Shown here: piece after piece, positions 9,429 through 18,755 of the stretch
How the letters are laid out: the number at the start of each line of letters is the position of its first letter
How positions within the stretch are numbered: the stretch's first letter is position 1
Assembly: GCA_902571425.1 (NCBI GenBank)
Contig: CACGBZ010000004.1
Location: 1 to 64,000, forward strand
DNA: 64,000 nt
DNA from: an uncultured Pelagibacteraceae bacterium
GTDB lineage: Bacteria; Pseudomonadota; Alphaproteobacteria; Pelagibacterales; Pelagibacteraceae
Direction of reading: 5' to 3'
Notes under the pieces: generated by a model
Seen by the model: the letters and a program-made list of their open reading frames with translations, nothing else
Told to the model about the DNA's origin: nothing
Database searches by the model: none
Program-made: the position numbers and the translations under genes

Positions 9429-10323
9429 TTTAAAATCTTCTTCTTACCAGCGGTTAGAACAAAAATCTAAATACACAAATATGTTTTTAAGATGGTTTTT
9501 ATATTTTGTTTTAATTCTATTTGCTTCTTATTTTATTTTTCCTTTATATGTAATGGTTGTTACTTCATTAAAAACTATGGAAGAAATTCGTCAAGGAACT
9601 CTTTTATCTTGGCCAGGTGGTTTAAATTTTGATTCTTGGGCAGTTGCTTGGGGAGGAAGAGGGTATGGAGCAGGAGATACTTTTTTAAGACCTTATTTTT
9701 GGAATTCAATAAAGATGGTCGTGCCTGCAGTATTTTTTTCTACCTTTATTGGAGCAATGACAGGATATGTTTTAACTAAATGGAGATTTAAAGGAGACAG
9801 TTGGGTTTTCTTATTTTTATTATTTGGATGTTTTATACCATTTCAAGCAATATTACTTCCAATGGCTAGAACTTTAGGAGCACTAGGAATATCAAATTCT
9901 ATTGTTGGATTAGTTTTAGTTCATACCGTTTATGGTATTCCATTTACCACTTTATTTTTTAGAAATTACTACGTATCAGTCCCAACAGAATTAGTAAAAG
10001 CAGCAAGAATTGATGGAGCAGGTTTTTTTAAAATATTTTTTAAAATTTTACTTCCAATATCAGCACCAATTATTGTTGTGACAGTTATTTGGCAGTTTAC
10101 TCAAATTTGGAATGACTTTTTATTTGGATCAACTTTTTCATTTGGTGAGGCAGCACCAATTCAAGTTGCTTTAAATAACATGGTTTTATCTAGCACAAGT
10201 GTTAAAGAATACAATGTTGATATGGCATCAGCGATCATAGCAGGGGTGCCGACACTTATTGTGTATGTCTTAGCAGGTAAATATTTTATTAGAGGATTAA
10301 CTTCAGGAGCAGTGAAAGGATAA
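9418..10323 (+). CDS. Sugar ABC transporter permease (UgpE/MalG-like)
   Basis: EAA motif ELVKAARIDGAGFFKIFFKILLPISAPI; 11-nt overlap with preceding gene. Confidence 0.9.
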   Translation: MQDNLKSSSYQRLEQKSKYTNMFLRWFLYFVLILFASYFIFPLYVMVVTSLKTMEEIRQGTLLSWPGGLNFDSWAVAWGGRGYGAGDTFLRPYFWNSIKMVVPAVFFSTFIGAMTGYVLTKWRFKGDSWVFLFLLFGCFIPFQAILLPMARTLGALGISNSIVGLVLVHTVYGIPFTTLFFRNYYVSVPTELVKAARIDGAGFFKIFFKILLPISAPIIVVTVIWQFTQIWNDFLFGSTFSFGEAAPIQVALNNMVLSSTSVKEYNVDMASAIIAGVPTLIVYVLAGKYFIRGLTSGAVKG

Positions 10324-10325
10324 CA

Positions 10326-11420
10326 ATGAAAACATTAAAAATTGAAGATCTATCAAAAAATTTTGGGTCTACAGAAGTATTAAGAAAAATTAATTTAGAG
10401 ATAGATGAAGGTAATTTTTTGGTTTTATTAGGTCCTTCAGGATGTGGAAAATCTACATTATTAAATATTATTGCAGGGCTAGAGACTATCAATGAAGGTA
10501 ACGTTTTTATTGATGATTATAATGTCAGTAAAGTAGAGCCAAAAGACAGAAATATTGCAATGGTTTTCCAATCATACGCTCTGTATCCGTCAATGAATGT
10601 ACGAGAGAATATGATTTTTGGTCTTAAACAGGCAAAAACATCGAAAGAAAAAATTGAACAGCAGTTAGAGAAGGTATCTAAATTTTTACAAGTTGATCAA
10701 TTGTTAGAAAGAAAACCATCTCAATTGTCTGGAGGACAAAGACAGAGGGTTGCTATTGGAAGAGCACTAGTAAGAGAACCCAGAATATTTTTATTTGATG
10801 AGCCTTTATCTAATTTAGATGCAAAATTAAGAGTTGAAATGAGAAGAGAAATTAAAAAACTACACCAACAATTAAAAACAACAGTTGTGTATGTAACTCA
10901 CGATCAAACTGAAGCAATGAGTTTAGGAACAAGAATTGCAATTATGAATCATGGTGTCATTCAACAAAATGATACACCTGAAATTATTTACAATAAACCA
11001 AGCAATACTTTTGTGGCTGACTTTATTGGATCACCATCTATGAATTTAATTAAAGGAAGTTTAAAAGAAAACTCAGGTGAAATATCTTTTACAGCAAATG
11101 GATCTAATTTTGAAATTCCAGTAAAAGGCTATGACTTTATAGATAAATCTAGTTTAAATAATAAAGAAGTTTTTTTTGGTATCAGACCAGAACATATTTA
11201 TTTTAAAAAATCTAATGAAACTGATTTTGAAGTTAATTTAAGAGCAGATTTAAGTGAATATATTGGTCATGAACAAATAATGACTTTTGATTATGCTAAT
11301 CAAGAAATTTTAGCTAAATTTCCCTCAACAATTAAAATAGAATTAGCAAAAGAAACAAAATTATATTTTGATCTAACGCAAGCATCATTATTTGATGCTC
11401 AAACTGAGGAGAGAATATAA
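10326..11420 (+). CDS. Sugar ABC transporter ATP-binding protein (UgpC/MsmK-like)
   Basis: Walker A GPSGCGKST, LSGGQRQRVAIGRALVREP, Walker B FLFDEPLSNLDAKLR, C-terminal regulatory domain. Confidence 0.93.
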   Translation: MKTLKIEDLSKNFGSTEVLRKINLEIDEGNFLVLLGPSGCGKSTLLNIIAGLETINEGNVFIDDYNVSKVEPKDRNIAMVFQSYALYPSMNVRENMIFGLKQAKTSKEKIEQQLEKVSKFLQVDQLLERKPSQLSGGQRQRVAIGRALVREPRIFLFDEPLSNLDAKLRVEMRREIKKLHQQLKTTVVYVTHDQTEAMSLGTRIAIMNHGVIQQNDTPEIIYNKPSNTFVADFIGSPSMNLIKGSLKENSGEISFTANGSNFEIPVKGYDFIDKSSLNNKEVFFGIRPEHIYFKKSNETDFEVNLRADLSEYIGHEQIMTFDYANQEILAKFPSTIKIELAKETKLYFDLTQASLFDAQTEERI

Positions 11421-11422
11421 AA

Positions 11423-12184
11423 ATGAAAGTTAAATATTCTGATTTAAAAAATAAAAGAGTATTCATAACTGGTGGTGGTTCAGGCATAGGGGCTTCAATT
11501 GTTGAGCATTTTTGTGAACAAGGTAGCGAAGTTTATTTTGTAGATATTGATCTAAAAGAAACAAAAAAACTTTTAAATAAAATTAAGAAAAATAAATTTA
11601 GAACCCCAACATTCATTGAATGTGATTTGTTAGATATTGGTAAATTAGAAAATACAATTAAATATATTATTGCAAAAAAAGGTCCAATACACGCTTTAAT
11701 CAATAATGCTGCTAATGATGATAGACATACAACAGATCAAGTAGACGAAAAATATTGGGAAAATAGAATGGCAATCAATTTAAAACATTATTTTTTTGCA
11801 GCTAAAGCTGTGGTTAAATCAATGAAAAAAATGAAAGCTGGTTCGATTGTAAATTTGAGTTCAGTTTCATGGATGCTAGGTGAAGGAGATAAAGTTGTTT
11901 ATGAAACAGCGAAATCTGCAGTTGTAGGTTTAACCAGATCCTTCGCTCAAGAGTATGGAAAATATAATATCAGAACTAACTCAGTAGTCCCTGGATCTAT
12001 AGCTACTGAAAGACAAATAAAACATTGGTTAACACCAAAATATAAAAAACTTATTTTAGACAGTCAGGCTCTAAAAAGACAATTAAAACCTAATGATGTT
12101 GCGCAAATGGTAATGTTTTTAGCATCAGATCAATCATCAGGATGCACAAAACAAAGCTTTATTGTTGATGGTGGTATAACTTGA
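11423..12184 (+). CDS. Short-chain dehydrogenase/reductase (SDR)
   Basis: ITGGGSGIGASIV, NNAAND, YETAKSAVVGLTRSFAQEYG. Confidence 0.9.
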   Translation: MKVKYSDLKNKRVFITGGGSGIGASIVEHFCEQGSEVYFVDIDLKETKKLLNKIKKNKFRTPTFIECDLLDIGKLENTIKYIIAKKGPIHALINNAANDDRHTTDQVDEKYWENRMAINLKHYFFAAKAVVKSMKKMKAGSIVNLSSVSWMLGEGDKVVYETAKSAVVGLTRSFAQEYGKYNIRTNSVVPGSIATERQIKHWLTPKYKKLILDSQALKRQLKPNDVAQMVMFLASDQSSGCTKQSFIVDGGIT

Positions 12185-12189
12185 TCTAG

Positions 12190-13158
12190 GTGAAAGTTGA
12201 AAGCTCCATAATTCAAAATAAATTTCTAAGAGTTCAAACTCTTAATTATGGTGCCAGTCTTTTTGAAGTTTTTCATAAGAAAAAGAAAATAAATTTAGTT
12301 TTAAACTTAGGATCAAAACAAAACTATCGGTATAAACATCCAAGTGTTGGATCTACTTGTGGAAGATATGCAGGTAGAATTTCTAATGCAAAATTTAAGT
12401 TAGGTAGAAAAAAGTTTAATTTAAATGCAAATGAGGGAAAAAATATACTTCATGGTGGTAAAATTGGTTTCTCAATCCTTCCGTGGAAAAAATTAAATCA
12501 AACTAAAGATAAAATAGTATATCGGCTCCACTCAAGTGATAACGATCAAGGCTTTCCAGGAAATCTAGTTGTCAATTGCACTTATCATTTAAGAAATAAC
12601 TTTCTGATTATAAAATATGAATATAAATCTAATAAAAGTACTCATGTTAATTTAACCAATCATAGTTATTGGAATTTAGAAAAAAATAAAAAAAATATGA
12701 TCTATAATCATGAGTTGAAATTGAATTCAGCTAAATATCTTCAAATAAATAAAAATTTAATTCCAACTGGTAGATTTAAAAAAGTAAGAAAATCTATTTA
12801 CAATTTTTCAAATTTCGAAAACTTAGGAAAAAAAATAAATTATTTTAAAAAGAAAAAGCTTAATATTAAATTTAAGGGTTTTGATACCACTTTTGTTCTA
12901 AAGAAAAATATTAGAAATTTAGTTGGAACTTTAAAAAATAATAACACTAACATACAAGTTGATTTTTTTTCAAATTTACCTGGTGTTCAACTTTATTCAG
13001 CACAAAATCTAAATTACAAAAAAAAATTATTTCCTTATCAAGGCATCTGTTTAGAAACCCAATACTTTCCTGATGCACCTAATAAAAAAAATTTTCCAAG
13101 TACTTTAATTAAGCCTAATAAAAGGTATACATGCTTTACAAAAATTAAAATTAGTTAA
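12190..13158 (+). CDS. galM: Aldose 1-epimerase (mutarotase)
   Basis: GRYAGRISNAKF, NEGKNILHGG, NLTNHSYWNL, GVQLYSAQN; GTG start. Confidence 0.87.
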   Translation: MKVESSIIQNKFLRVQTLNYGASLFEVFHKKKKINLVLNLGSKQNYRYKHPSVGSTCGRYAGRISNAKFKLGRKKFNLNANEGKNILHGGKIGFSILPWKKLNQTKDKIVYRLHSSDNDQGFPGNLVVNCTYHLRNNFLIIKYEYKSNKSTHVNLTNHSYWNLEKNKKNMIYNHELKLNSAKYLQINKNLIPTGRFKKVRKSIYNFSNFENLGKKINYFKKKKLNIKFKGFDTTFVLKKNIRNLVGTLKNNNTNIQVDFFSNLPGVQLYSAQNLNYKKKLFPYQGICLETQYFPDAPNKKNFPSTLIKPNKRYTCFTKIKIS

Positions 13159-13161
13159 TTT

Positions 13162-14199
13162 ATGAGTAAAAAAATAAATATCTCTATAGTTGGAACAGGT
13201 TTAATGGGCTTACAACATATTAAAGCCATTCAGAAATCAAAGAAAGCAAATCTTCATTCAATAGTAGATATTAGTAATAACGCTAAAAGTTTATCCAAAA
13301 AATATAAAATCCCATTGCATTCAAATGTATCAGAGCTTTTAAATTCAAAAAAACTTGATGCTGTAATAGTTGCTACTCCAAATCAATTGCATGAAAAACA
13401 TACTGTAAGTTTTTTAAAAAATAAAATTCCTGTTTTGTTAGAAAAACCTATTTCAGACAATATTCAATCTGCAAAAAAAATAATAAGCAGCTCTAAGAAG
13501 AACAAAACTCCATTGCTGATTGGATATCATCGTAGACACAATTCAATAGTCTCTAAGGTAAAAGACGTCATTAACAAAGGTAAATTGGGTAACATCGTTT
13601 CTGCAAACGTTTTATGCTGGTTATATAAACACAAAGCCTATTACAAAGAAAAATGGAGAGTTAGGAAAGGTGGGGGGCCTTTAGGTATCAATTTAGTGCA
13701 CGATATTGATATGATTTGTTATTTATTAGGTTCAATAAAATATGTTCAAGCATTTACAACAAATAAAACTAGAAAATTTCAAGTAGAGGATACAGCCACA
13801 ATAAGCTTGATCTTTAATTCAGGAGCGCTTTGTACACTTAATTTGTCAGATACAATTGTTGCACCATGGAGTTATGAATTAACTGCTGGAGAAAATCCTG
13901 CATACCCAATTACCAACCAATCTGCTTATATGATTGGAGGTACCAAAGGTTCTTTACAGTTTCCCAATCTTAAATATTGGTTTTATAAAAAAGAAAGAAG
14001 TTGGTGGAACAAAATTTTTGTTAATGAAGATAAAAACAAAAAAGATGATAATACATTAGTAAATCAAATTGATCATTTTGCTGATGTTGTTACGAAAAAA
14101 GCTAAACCAAAAGTAAATGGAAATGATGGCTTAATTTCTCTTAAAATTTTTGCTGCAATAACCAAAAGTGCTAAAACTGGCAAAAAAGTAAAAATATAA
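13162..14199 (+). CDS. Gfo/Idh/MocA family oxidoreductase
   Basis: VGTGLMGLQHIKAI Rossmann motif, VATPNQLHEKH, LLEKPIS. Confidence 0.9.
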   Translation: MSKKINISIVGTGLMGLQHIKAIQKSKKANLHSIVDISNNAKSLSKKYKIPLHSNVSELLNSKKLDAVIVATPNQLHEKHTVSFLKNKIPVLLEKPISDNIQSAKKIISSSKKNKTPLLIGYHRRHNSIVSKVKDVINKGKLGNIVSANVLCWLYKHKAYYKEKWRVRKGGGPLGINLVHDIDMICYLLGSIKYVQAFTTNKTRKFQVEDTATISLIFNSGALCTLNLSDTIVAPWSYELTAGENPAYPITNQSAYMIGGTKGSLQFPNLKYWFYKKERSWWNKIFVNEDKNKKDDNTLVNQIDHFADVVTKKAKPKVNGNDGLISLKIFAAITKSAKTGKKVKI

Positions 14200-14260
14200 A
14201 ATTTTTATTAAATCTTAAATCATTCATTGTTTTGACATATTTTATTTGTTAACTTTTCTT

Positions 14261-14770
14261 ATGAAAAAAATAATCTTACTTGCTTTATTTAGTTTGTTAT
14301 TTTTCACAAATTCAAATGCTGCATGTGATGATCCTTTAACAGAAGGTGTTGATTATTCAAATTGTAGATTCTCAGACTCACAAGATTTACAAGGAAGTTA
14401 TCTTCCAAATTCAAATCTTTCTTTTGCAAGCTTTATTCAAGTAAACTTTGATAAAAGTATTATGATGACTTCAAATCTATCGTTTGGAACTTTCCCAGAG
14501 TCTACTTTTGTAAGAGCCAATCTTTATGAATCTGTTTCTATCGGAGCAAATTTTGAAAAAACTAACTTTACCGGAGCAAACCTAACTAGAGTTGATTTTA
14601 TGGGAGCAACTTTAATAGAAGCAAATTTTCAGAACTCTAATTTAATGGAGGCTAACTTTACCTCTTCTAACATCACCAATGCTAATTTTGATGGAGCTAA
14701 TTTAACTGGAGCAACGTGGACCAATGGTCAAACTTGTGGTCCAGAGTCTATTGGTACCTGTAAACAATAA
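14261..14770 (+). CDS. Exported pentapeptide-repeat protein
   Basis: Signal peptide MKKIILLALFSLLFFTNSNA; repeated A(N)F/L xx pentapeptides (GANFEKTNFTGANLTRVDFMGATLIEANFQNSNLMEANF); Cys pair near C-terminus. Confidence 0.8.
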   Translation: MKKIILLALFSLLFFTNSNAACDDPLTEGVDYSNCRFSDSQDLQGSYLPNSNLSFASFIQVNFDKSIMMTSNLSFGTFPESTFVRANLYESVSIGANFEKTNFTGANLTRVDFMGATLIEANFQNSNLMEANFTSSNITNANFDGANLTGATWTNGQTCGPESIGTCKQ

Positions 14771-14773
14771 TTA

Positions 14774-15067
14774 ATGAATACCTCAGTAAATACTGATGAT
14801 GTTATCTTTAATTTCTTTAAACAAATCTGTGATGAAAAAAATGATCAAAAATGTGTTGAGCTTGGAAACGAGTGGATAAAGGCAATGGAAACTAATTTGT
14901 CTGAAATGGAGAAAAACTTAAATGGAGCTGACAAGTTAAAGCATAAAGATGATATCCAAAGTAATAGAAATCACTTGAATAGCCTGAAGAACAAAACATC
15001 ATCTGAGTGGAGAGAGTACGCTACTCAATGTATGATTGAAATAATGAATCATAAGAGTCAAAAATAA
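14774..15067 (+). CDS. Hypothetical small charged protein
   Basis: 97-aa ORF fitting the spacing between neighbours; no recognised domain. Confidence 0.6.
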   Translation: MNTSVNTDDVIFNFFKQICDEKNDQKCVELGNEWIKAMETNLSEMEKNLNGADKLKHKDDIQSNRNHLNSLKNKTSSEWREYATQCMIEIMNHKSQK

Positions 15068-15120
15068 TTTTATAAATAAAATTTAAATTACTAGCTATAT
15101 CAATTAATATAATATAAAAA

Positions 15121-15192
15121 TTATTCAAAGGGGTGTCTTAACAGACTGAGATCATACTCTAAGAACCTGTCCGGTAATTCAGAAAGGGATAA
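15121..15192 (+). ncRNA. TPP riboswitch (THI element)
   Basis: GGGGTGTC...CTGAGATCATACTCTAAGAACCTGTCCGGTAATTCAGAAAGGGA immediately upstream of transporter ATG at 15194; P2 pairing GGGGUGU/AUACUCU and candidate P1 UUAUUC/GGAUAA. Confidence 0.9.
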
Positions 15193-15193
15193 A

Positions 15194-16633
15194 ATGGATA
15201 AAACATATTTTTTAACTCAATCAACATCATTAATATTAGTAATCGCAATTAGTTTAATATTTGCTTTTTTAGGAATTCTTCATTCTAAAAAATTTAGAGG
15301 AATTAATAATTATTTAACTGCAAATAGAAATATCGGTTTATTTTCACTTACCACAAGTCTTGTAGCATCAGCATTAGGTGCTTGGATTTTATTTGGTCCA
15401 GTTGCAGCGGCAACCTGGGGCGGGGCAGGTGCTGTTATTGGTTATGCATTAGGTACAGCTTTTCCAATGATTTTCTTAATTTATTTTGGAAAAAAAATTA
15501 GAAATGAGTTTCCAAAAGGATCTTCTTTAGTTGAGTTTATGAGAAAGAAATTTGGCAAAAGTTTATTTAAGTTAATTTTGTTAATGACAATCTTTTATAT
15601 GTTCATTTTTCTTTGTGCAGAAGTAACGGCAGTTGCTGTATTAATTAATTATATATCTGGAACAGAATTGTGGATTACAGCATTAATAGTATTGGTAGCT
15701 ACCTTAAGCTATACTCTTTATGGTGGACTAAGAGCGTCAATATTTACTGATAATATTCAAATGATTGTAATAGGGGTTTTGTTATTTATTTTGATTTCAA
15801 TTATTAGTTCATCTTCAGGAGATAATTTTTCTTTTTCTTTAATTAATGAGAAAAACCCTCAACTAATAAGTTCAAATTATATTCCAGGATATACTGCTGG
15901 GTTAACTTTCTTTATAGCAGTTGCAGCAACTAATTTATTTCATCAAGGAAATTGGCAAAGAGTGTATGCGGCAAAAGATTATCAAACATTAAAAACTGGT
16001 TTGATAATTTCTTTCTTCATTATTATTCCAATAGTTTTTTTAATGGGTTTTATTGGAATGGTTTCATTTTCAATTGATCCATCTGTTAGACCTGATTTAG
16101 GATTTTTTAGTTTACTATTAAAAGATCAAACAGAAATTTTATCTTTATTGATCGTTGTCCTTGGTCTTGCATTAACAATTTCTACTGTTGATACATTGGT
16201 TAATGCTATTTCCAGTTTGTTTGTAGTTGATGGTAAAGCAACTTTTAACTTAGGTAAAAAAACCGATTATTTAAAAATATCTAAATATTTTATTTTAATC
16301 TTGTCTGTAATTGCTTTTGGCATTGCTTCAAAAGGGTTTGATATTTTATACTTATTCCTTATTGCTGATTTATTTTGTTGTGCGTTTGTAGTGACTGTTT
16401 TTTATAGTTTCTATATTAAAGTGGATGAAAAAACAGCTTACGTTTCAATTATAATTGGTCTAGTTGCTGGATTTTTAATGTTTCCATTTCCAGATTTTTC
16501 TAAAAGTTTATTAGTAGGAGTATTTTTGTCTAAAGACTTGTTTTCACCTTTTATAGCTCAATCTTTATTATTTTTATCTTTTTTGATGGCTACTTTCTTG
16601 CCTGCAATAATTTTAAAAATTAAATTTAGATAG
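15194..16633 (+). CDS. thiV: Sodium:solute symporter family protein, TPP-riboswitch controlled (putative thiamin-precursor transporter, ThiV-like)
   Basis: SSS-type multi-TM protein (LTANRNIGLFSLTTSLVASALGAWILFGP...GGLRASIFTDNIQMI) directly behind a THI element; matches the SAR11 thiV context as I recall it. Confidence 0.75.
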   Translation: MDKTYFLTQSTSLILVIAISLIFAFLGILHSKKFRGINNYLTANRNIGLFSLTTSLVASALGAWILFGPVAAATWGGAGAVIGYALGTAFPMIFLIYFGKKIRNEFPKGSSLVEFMRKKFGKSLFKLILLMTIFYMFIFLCAEVTAVAVLINYISGTELWITALIVLVATLSYTLYGGLRASIFTDNIQMIVIGVLLFILISIISSSSGDNFSFSLINEKNPQLISSNYIPGYTAGLTFFIAVAATNLFHQGNWQRVYAAKDYQTLKTGLIISFFIIIPIVFLMGFIGMVSFSIDPSVRPDLGFFSLLLKDQTEILSLLIVVLGLALTISTVDTLVNAISSLFVVDGKATFNLGKKTDYLKISKYFILILSVIAFGIASKGFDILYLFLIADLFCCAFVVTVFYSFYIKVDEKTAYVSIIIGLVAGFLMFPFPDFSKSLLVGVFLSKDLFSPFIAQSLLFLSFLMATFLPAIILKIKFR

Positions 16634-16994
16634 AGGATTTTAAAGCATCATAAAGAAGTTCTTTGGTAGTCTCACCAATACTTCTGTAAACTTCTTTATT
16701 ATCTTTAAAAATTAAAAGTGTTGTTTGATATTGAACGTTAAAAAAATTAGCGATTTCTTTATTTGTTACATCAAAAGCAAAGTATTCCATATTATCAAAA
16801 TCATTTTTTGCTTTTTCAAGAACTTTCATTTGGCTTGCACAAGAAGTACAATATTTAATCCAAGAACTAACCACCACAACTTTTCCTTCTGAAAGAGCTT
16901 TATCAAATAACTCTTTACTATAAGTGGTTTCTTTTCCAATTGCCTTAGTGCTTAATGCTAATACAAAACAGATAAATACTAAAAATTTTTTCAT
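16626..16994 (-). CDS. Thioredoxin-fold protein, exported
   Basis: Signal peptide; SSWIKYCTSCASQMKVLEKAKNDF, CxxC; DsbD-gamma/thioredoxin-like. Confidence 0.75.
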   Translation of the reverse strand: MKKFLVFICFVLALSTKAIGKETTYSKELFDKALSEGKVVVVSSWIKYCTSCASQMKVLEKAKNDFDNMEYFAFDVTNKEIANFFNVQYQTTLLIFKDNKEVYRSIGETTKELLYDALKSSI

Positions 16995-17038
16995 AAAATC
17001 AAATTAAGGCAAATTTTAATTTATTGTAATACTATAAA

Positions 17039-17998
17039 TTGTCTCTATATATGCCTAACCACATGTCAAACGATCAAATAAGCATAAATAACCTGTCAAA
17101 AGTGTATGACAATGGTTTTGAGGCATTAAAAAAAATAAATCTAAATATAAAAAAGGGTGAAATTTTTGCGATGCTTGGACCAAATGGCGCAGGAAAGACA
17201 ACTCTCATAAGTATTATTTGTGGAATAGTAAGACCTTCTTCTGGGAAAGTTACTGTAGATGAATTTGATATTATTGATGATTATAGAGAAACAAGATCTA
17301 GGATTGGATTAGTTCCTCAAGAGTTAACTTTAGAGCAATTTGAAACTGTATTTAATAACGTTTCATATTCGAGAGGTTTGTACGGAAAAAAACCTGATCC
17401 AAAGCATATTAAGAAAGTTTTAAAAGATCTAAGTCTATGGGATAAAAAAGACTTAAGACTTAGACAATTATCTGGTGGAATGAAAAGAAGAGTTTTGATT
17501 GCAAAAGCATTATCTCATGAACCAACTATTTTATTTTTAGATGAGCCAACTGCTGGTGTTGATGTTGAGTTGAGACAGGATATGTGGAAAGTTGTTGAGA
17601 GTTTAAGAAAAACTGGAGTCACAATAATTTTAACAACACATTACATAGAAGAAGCTGAAGCTATTGCAGATAGGGTAGGAGTAATTAATCAAGGAGAAAT
17701 TATAGTTGTAGATGAAACAAAAGAATTATTAAAGAAAATGGGACATAAGAAACTTACTGTAGACTTGCAAGAAGAAATTAAAGAATTACCAAGTAGTTTA
17801 GAAAAATATAATCTTGAAATTGGTGCAGATAAAAAATCAGTAAATTATACTTACAATGTTAGAGCTAAAAGCACAGGTATTACTAATTTGCTTCAAGATT
17901 TAAAAGATGCAAATTTAAAATTACAAGATTTAAAAACAGAGCAAACAACACTAGAAAAAATATTTGTTTCTTTAGTAAAGGAGAATAATGAAGTTTAA
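17039..17998 (+). CDS. ABC-2 type transporter ATP-binding protein
   Basis: [44 protein letters not shown]; true start may be one of the downstream ATGs. Confidence 0.92.
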   Translation: MSLYMPNHMSNDQISINNLSKVYDNGFEALKKINLNIKKGEIFAMLGPNGAGKTTLISIICGIVRPSSGKVTVDEFDIIDDYRETRSRIGLVPQELTLEQFETVFNNVSYSRGLYGKKPDPKHIKKVLKDLSLWDKKDLRLRQLSGGMKRRVLIAKALSHEPTILFLDEPTAGVDVELRQDMWKVVESLRKTGVTIILTTHYIEEAEAIADRVGVINQGEIIVVDETKELLKKMGHKKLTVDLQEEIKELPSSLEKYNLEIGADKKSVNYTYNVRAKSTGITNLLQDLKDANLKLQDLKTEQTTLEKIFVSLVKENNEV

Positions 17999-18755
17999 TT
18001 TTCAAGCTTTTAGTGCAATTTATCTTCATGAGATGGATCGCTTTAGAAGAACCCTTATGCAGTCCCTTTTTTCACCAGTTTTATCAACTTCATTGTACTT
18101 TATAGTGTTTGGTTCTGTTATCGGTGGATACGTTGAAAATATTGATGGAATTAGTTATGGATCATACATAGTTCCAGGTTTATTGATGCTAACTCTTTTA
18201 ACTCAATCTATCAGTAACACATCTTTTGGTATATTTTTTCCTAAGTTTAATGGAACTATTTATGAAATTTTAGCGGCACCAATTTCTACTTTTGAAATTG
18301 TTCTAGCTTTTGTTGGAGCAGGAGCAACTAAAACTCTTATTGTAGGTATTGTAATATTTATCACCTCAACATTCTTTGTAGAAGTCAACGTCATGTATCC
18401 ATTGTTAATGATTTTTTTATTAGTATTGGTTGCATTTACATTTGCATTATTTGGTTTCCTAATAGGTTTAATGAGTTCTAATTTCGAGCAGATGTCTATC
18501 ATTCCGACCTTAGTTATTACACCAATGGTATTTTTAGGGGGTAGCTTGTACTCATTAGATATGCTGCCAGAATTTTGGCAGACAGTTACTTATTTTAATC
18601 CAGTAGTTTATTTGATTAATGGACTAAGATTTGCTTTTTATGGAGTATCGGACTTTAATATTTGGGTAAGTATAATTTCTATGGTTGTATTTTTGGTTGC
18701 TTGTGTAACAGTTGTGACAGTATTACTAAAAAAAGGTTACAATATTAAATCCTAG
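17988..18755 (+). CDS. ABC-2 type transporter permease
   Basis: Hydrophobic; overlaps ATPase gene by 11 nt; [15 protein letters not shown]. Confidence 0.9.
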   Translation: MKFNFQAFSAIYLHEMDRFRRTLMQSLFSPVLSTSLYFIVFGSVIGGYVENIDGISYGSYIVPGLLMLTLLTQSISNTSFGIFFPKFNGTIYEILAAPISTFEIVLAFVGAGATKTLIVGIVIFITSTFFVEVNVMYPLLMIFLLVLVAFTFALFGFLIGLMSSNFEQMSIIPTLVITPMVFLGGSLYSLDMLPEFWQTVTYFNPVVYLINGLRFAFYGVSDFNIWVSIISMVVFLVACVTVVTVLLKKGYNIKS

